Part shown: positions 60,692-64,000 of the stretch, piece by piece | Layout: the number at the start of each line of letters is the position of its first letter | How positions within the stretch are numbered: position 1 is the stretch's first letter | Assembly (NCBI GenBank): GCA_017542145.1 | Contig: JAFXXQ010000022.1 | Location: 44,868-108,867, forward strand | Source of the DNA: Bacteroidaceae bacterium | GTDB taxonomy: Bacteria > Bacteroidota > Bacteroidia > Bacteroidales > Bacteroidaceae | Reading direction: 5' to 3' | Length of the DNA stretch: 64,000 nucleotides | Notes under the pieces: generated by a model | Told to the model about the DNA's origin: nothing | What the model saw: the letters and a program-made list of their open reading frames with translations, nothing else | The model's database searches: none | Translations under genes and position numbers: made by a program

Positions 60692-62095
60692 ATGGAAAGG
60701 AAGATTTTTGTGGTTGGTATTGGGCCTGGGTCGCCCGAAGATGTCACCCCAGCTGTACGCACAGCCATCAGCGAAAGCGACGTCATCGTCGGCTACCATC
60801 GTTATATACCCTTCGTCACCCCTTGGCTCCGTCCCGACGCGGAATGTGTCGATACGGGCATGAAGCACGAGCGCGAACGTGCCGAGCAGGCCTTCCGCTA
60901 TGCTGAGGAAGGGCGGACGGTATGCGTCATTTCCAGCGGCGATGCCGGCATCTATGGTATGGCATCGCTCATCTACGAGATGCAGAGCCGAGGCCGGGGC
61001 GAAGGGGTGGAGATTGTTCCTCTACCAGGCATCAGCGCCTTCCAGAAGGCCGCATCGCTACTCGGCGCCCCTGTCAGTCACGATTTCTGCGTCCTTTCGA
61101 TGAGTGACCTGATGACGCCCTGGGCGGTTATTGAGCGGCGCATCCGTGCGGCTGCCGAAGCTGATTTCGTCACGGCCGTCTATAATCCCCGCAGCAACGA
61201 ACGCTATTGGCAGTTGCATCGGCTGAAGGAACTCTTTCTCCTATGCCGAAACGCCGAAACGCCTGTAGGCTACGTCCGTCAGGCCGGACGCGAAGGGCAG
61301 CATGTCGTCGTCACCACGCTTGGCGACTTCAATCCCGACGAGGTTGACATGTTCACCATCGTCATTATCGGCAACAGCCAGTCCTACACATGGCAAGGGC
61401 ATATCATCACCCCGAGGGGATACTATAAGAACGATAATTGCTCAAAGAGCATAGGTCAGGACATCATGATGCAGTCGTTTGCCACCATCCGTCGCGAACT
61501 GCGCCATCCCGATATTCCCCTATGGCGGCTGTGGCCCTTGCTGCATACCATCCACACCACAGCCGACTTTGCTATGGAGCGGATTCTATGGATGGACGAA
61601 GCGGCAACGGAAAAGATTTTCGCCCAAATCAGCAGCGGTAAGCTGCGGACCATTGTCACCGACGTTACTATGGCAGCCAGCGGCATCCGCAAGGGGGCTC
61701 TCGAGCGGCTGGGGCTTAGCGTCCTATGCTACCTCAGCGACCCTCGGGCCGAAGCACTTGCCCGCGAGCAGGGACTCACCCGTGCCCAGGCCGGCATCCG
61801 CATAGCCGTCAGCGAACACCCCGATGCCCTTTTCGCCATTGGTAATGCCCCAACGGCCCTGTTGGAACTTTGCCGCCTTGTCCGGCAGGGGAAGTGCTGT
61901 CCGGCTGGTATCATCGGCGCCCCTGTGGGCTTTGTCCATGTGGAGGAGAGTAAGCACGCCGCCAAAACGCTCACGGCCATCCCCAAGTTGCTGATTGAAG
62001 GCCGCAAGGGCGGCAGTACCCTCGCCGCAACCCTCGTCAACAGCATCCTCACCTACGACGATGCCGCCACCCTTATGCCCGGAAGAGATGTATAA
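60692..62095 (+). CDS. CobJ-CbiC fusion: precorrin-3B C17-methyltransferase and precorrin-8X methylmutase
   Basis: 467 residues with two enzymes in one chain. Residues 1-245 are a CobJ/CbiH methyltransferase (VVGIGPGSPEDVTPAV, CVISSGDAGIYGMASLIYE, YNPRSNERYWQL), which contracts the ring and methylates C17. From about 255 follows a CbiC/CobH methylmutase (FATIRRELRHPD, HTIHTTADFAMERILWMDE with the active His, IVTDVTMAASGI, GAPVGFVHVEESKHA), which moves the methyl group from C11 to C12. The fused enzymes are not adjacent in the pathway. It follows the TonB receptor across an R2 array. Confidence 0.93.
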   Translation: MERKIFVVGIGPGSPEDVTPAVRTAISESDVIVGYHRYIPFVTPWLRPDAECVDTGMKHERERAEQAFRYAEEGRTVCVISSGDAGIYGMASLIYEMQSRGRGEGVEIVPLPGISAFQKAASLLGAPVSHDFCVLSMSDLMTPWAVIERRIRAAAEADFVTAVYNPRSNERYWQLHRLKELFLLCRNAETPVGYVRQAGREGQHVVVTTLGDFNPDEVDMFTIVIIGNSQSYTWQGHIITPRGYYKNDNCSKSIGQDIMMQSFATIRRELRHPDIPLWRLWPLLHTIHTTADFAMERILWMDEAATEKIFAQISSGKLRTIVTDVTMAASGIRKGALERLGLSVLCYLSDPRAEALAREQGLTRAQAGIRIAVSEHPDALFAIGNAPTALLELCRLVRQGKCCPAGIIGAPVGFVHVEESKHAAKTLTAIPKLLIEGRKGGSTLAATLVNSILTYDDAATLMPGRDV

Positions 62096-62137
62096 GTGCC
62101 TTCGGCGCAATTGAAAAAACATTTTTCATTCTAATAT

Positions 62138-63340
62138 ATGCTGACTTGCTCCATCATCGGAATTAGCGATAGCGCTACGCCTTGGTTTCCGCCCGAGGTA
62201 GAGGCGGTTATAGCCCGTGGACACACGTTCTCAGGGGGGCGACGTCACCACGAAATCATGGCTTCACAGCTGCCTGCGGGTTATAAGTGGATAGACATTA
62301 CTGTTCCTCTTTCTGACGTGTTTCGGCAATACGATGAGGTGTCGGGCGAGTTCATTATCTTTGCATCGGGCGACCCGCTCTTCTACGGCTTTGCTGCTAC
62401 GGTACAGCGCGAGCGTCCCCATTGGCAGTTAACCATTTATCCATCGTTTCATTCGCTTCAGCTTTTGGCTCATCGTCTCTGTCTGCCCTATCAGGATATG
62501 CGCGCCGTATCTCTCACCGGCCGTCCGTGGGATGCCCTGGACGAGGCTCTTATCTGTGGCGAGCGTCTGATAGGTTGCCTCACAGACCATCATCATTCAC
62601 CTCAGGCTATTGCCAAGCGCATGATAGACTATGGCTTCGACCGCTACTATCGTATGGCTGTAGGGGAACGGTTGGGCAATGCCGAATCAGAGCGAGCCAG
62701 GTGGGTTGACATGAAGTCTTCTTCTCTTGATGCTATCTCCTTCCCCAACTGCGTCATATTGGAGAGGACGGCTGTCCGTCCGCGTCCCTTCGGCATACCC
62801 GAAAAGGAGTTCCATCTGCTTGACGGACGTGAGCGGATGATTACCAAGATGCCTGCGCGCCTACTGGCCCTGTCGTTGCTCGACCTCCGCCATCGCCGCA
62901 CGCTATGGGATGTCGGTTTCTGTACGGGTAGCGTCAGCATCGAGGCCAAGCTCCAGTTTCCCCATCTTTCTGTCGTAGCCTTCGAAGTACGCCCCGAGTG
63001 TGAGCGCCTGATGACACTAAACGCTCGTCGTCACGGCACGCCCGGCATCCGCGCCGTGATGGGCGATGTGCTTACGGCCGACCTTGAGTCCCTCCCCCGT
63101 CCCGACGCCGTGTTCATCGGCGGACATGGGGGTAGGCTTCGCGACATTATTTTCCGCCTCGCACCCCTCATGCAGCCCGGTGCCACCCTCGTTTTCAACG
63201 CCGTCAGCGACGACAGCCGCCGTCTTTTTGCCGAAGCCGTCCGTGAAGCCGGTATGACCCTTGTTTCCGACACCCGCCTCGCCATTGACAACCACAATCC
63301 ACTGGTAATCATGAAAGCGGTTAATACTCCCGAATCCTGA
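62138..63340 (+). CDS. CobL-type fusion: precorrin-6Y/-7 C5,15-methyltransferase (CbiE-CbiT)
   Basis: 400 residues. The N-terminal CbiE part (1-190) contains IIGISDSATPWFPPEVEAVI and IFASGDPLFYGFAATV; the CbiT part (from about 215) contains RMITKMPARLLALSLLDLRHRRTLWDVGFCTGSVSIEAKL (SAM-binding) and PRPDAVFIGGHGGRLRDI. It methylates C5 and C15 and removes the acetate carboxyl from ring C. It is 42 bp after the CobJ-CbiC gene. The remaining corrin genes (cbiD, cbiA, cobD and others) are not in this window. Confidence 0.94.
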   Translation: MLTCSIIGISDSATPWFPPEVEAVIARGHTFSGGRRHHEIMASQLPAGYKWIDITVPLSDVFRQYDEVSGEFIIFASGDPLFYGFAATVQRERPHWQLTIYPSFHSLQLLAHRLCLPYQDMRAVSLTGRPWDALDEALICGERLIGCLTDHHHSPQAIAKRMIDYGFDRYYRMAVGERLGNAESERARWVDMKSSSLDAISFPNCVILERTAVRPRPFGIPEKEFHLLDGRERMITKMPARLLALSLLDLRHRRTLWDVGFCTGSVSIEAKLQFPHLSVVAFEVRPECERLMTLNARRHGTPGIRAVMGDVLTADLESLPRPDAVFIGGHGGRLRDIIFRLAPLMQPGATLVFNAVSDDSRRLFAEAVREAGMTLVSDTRLAIDNHNPLVIMKAVNTPES

Positions 63341-63865
63341 GTGACGTTGCGGCAGGCAGGATTTCTGCTACGAAACGGCTGATGAACTTAGTATTGTGAG
63401 AGGCCTCACAGGGAATAAGGTCTTGTAAGAAAGCGTGTTGTGTGCCGGACATTACAGTTATTACAGATTACAGTTCGTTTTTTGAGGGTATGTATTTTCT
63501 CAAATCTCCTTTATAATACTATTTAACTAATTAATAATAAATATATTATAATATAAAATAAGGAAAGGAAGAGAGAGTGATACCCTTTAAAAAATAACTG
63601 TAATAACTGTAATTGTAATGTATGGTCACGATTGTTTTCATCTAAAGAGCAATCATACAATAATATACGTTATTGCAAGACCGTCTGCTCCGGTCATTTC
63701 AAGGCTCGAACGAGGCAGAAAACGTATCAAAAAACCGCTATTTTGGGCTATTTTGGCCTCGAAAAGCGGCAAAAACCGCTATTCCCGATGTTTTTCCCCA
63801 TCCTTTGCGAACGCGTCATCGGCTCGGAAATCCAGTATCCCGACCTTAGTCCTTAACGTTATGGT
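63341..63865. other. Gene-free stretch at the end of the cobalamin locus
   Basis: Holds the MITE-like hairpin (63450-63620) and the left flank of the transposase gene. A frame of 88 codons at 63618-63884 has no recognisable product. No clear terminator after the CbiET gene. Confidence 0.5.
63450..63620. mobile_element. MITE-like element with 65-bp imperfect inverted arms
   Basis: 171 bp beginning CATTACAGTTATTACAG and ending in its near complement AACTGTAATTGTAATG. Inside, TTTTTTGAGGGTATG pairs with GATACCCTTTAAAAAA, and the arms continue as CTC.. / ..GAG and TCCTTTAT / ATAAGGA. The centre (63515-63560) is almost pure AT. There is no open frame. No target duplication is recognisable. It might also form one long hairpin RNA. 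Confidence 0.6.
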
Positions 63866-64000
63866 TCATCCGACAAATGCGTAGTTATTGTGATGTAACG
63901 ACAGAATCTTGAGTTCGAAGAACTTTTCATCTCTATATCCGTATGCTTGTCGCTTCATTGTTTTGATTTTATTGTTTATGCCTTCGATTTTTCCTGTAGA
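63866..64000 (-). CDS. ISL3-type transposase, C-terminal end (continues past the window)
   Basis: The last 44 codons on the - strand read STGKIEGINNKIKTMKRQAYGYRDE, then KFFELKILSLHHNNYAFVG and a stop. The block G-K-I-E-G-x-N-N-K-I-K-x-x-K-R-x-A-Y-G-Y is the conserved end of the ISL3/DDE_Tnp_ISL3 family, including the catalytic glutamate. The rest lies outside the window, so intactness cannot be judged. I cannot define its terminal inverted repeat. Confidence 0.8.
   Translation of the reverse strand, partial: STGKIEGINNKIKTMKRQAYGYRDEKFFELKILSLHHNNYAFVG

Noticed and set aside
63618..63884. 88-codon open frame as a small gene
   Set aside because: No promoter, no recognisable domain, overlaps the end of the transposase gene; probably chance.

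Overview
The window reads as a chromosomal segment of a Prevotella/Bacteroides-type member of the Bacteroidales. The evidence is SusC/SusD, NigD-like and DUF4296-type lipoproteins, a lipidated TamA (TamL), surface proteins ending in the '(L)xGRxV...G-x-Y-I-x-(N/G)GKKV-x-(V/I)K' module common in Prevotella, a TTTG/TAnnTTTG promoter grammar, and no Shine-Dalgarno dependence. The 64 kb are mostly core and metabolic genes. The only recognisable mobile DNA is a small MITE-like hairpin and the 3' end of an ISL3-type transposase at the right edge.

Layout. 1-15.2 kb, mainly + strand: the tail of a large surface protein, ileS, a DksA-like gene, lspA, a DUF4296 lipoprotein, trmH (-), tamL, a WalJ-like hydrolase, tRNA-Lys and an M6 protease. 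15.3-23.4 kb (-): the galacturonate genes uxaB-uxaA followed closely by a large CotH-domain surface protein and a small lipoprotein. 24-31 kb (-): dnaA-nrdJ-folB-TPR regulator, packed tightly, then an outer-membrane barrel gene. 31.3-45.1 kb (-): a compact eight-gene run of three fasciclin lipoproteins, SusC, SusD, a lipocalin-like lipoprotein, an amidase and an MCE protein. 45.2-52.8 kb (-): a 1611-residue repeat protein, a small lipoprotein and a GH99/WbsX-like protein. 52.9-63.3 kb (+): a cobalamin locus with a B12 riboswitch, TonB receptor, CbiK-like lipoprotein chelatase, BtuF-like lipoprotein, PduO-type adenosyltransferase, second TonB receptor, CobJ-CbiC fusion and CbiE-CbiT fusion. The B12-dependent ribonucleotide reductase at 26.9-29.4 kb gives this cell a clear need for adenosylcobalamin.

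The most unusual thing here is the density and behaviour of short dispersed repeats. I see at least four unrelated families. R1 is arrays of palindromic sites at 21-22 bp spacing, about two helical turns. R2 is tandem arrays of the octamer GTCAACRR. R3 is a 65-70 bp element with conserved ends. R4 is GC-rich palindromes of the CCCCTCC...GGAGGGG type. R2, R3 and R4 lie in frame inside conserved protein genes (trmH, the WalJ-like gene, the TonB receptor, btuF-like, the TPR regulator, the first gene). Other copies abut start codons or supply stop codons. The pattern resembles the Rickettsia palindromic elements, and I do not know of a description of it for this group. A near-identical promoter cassette also recurs, including three tandem copies in front of uxaB.
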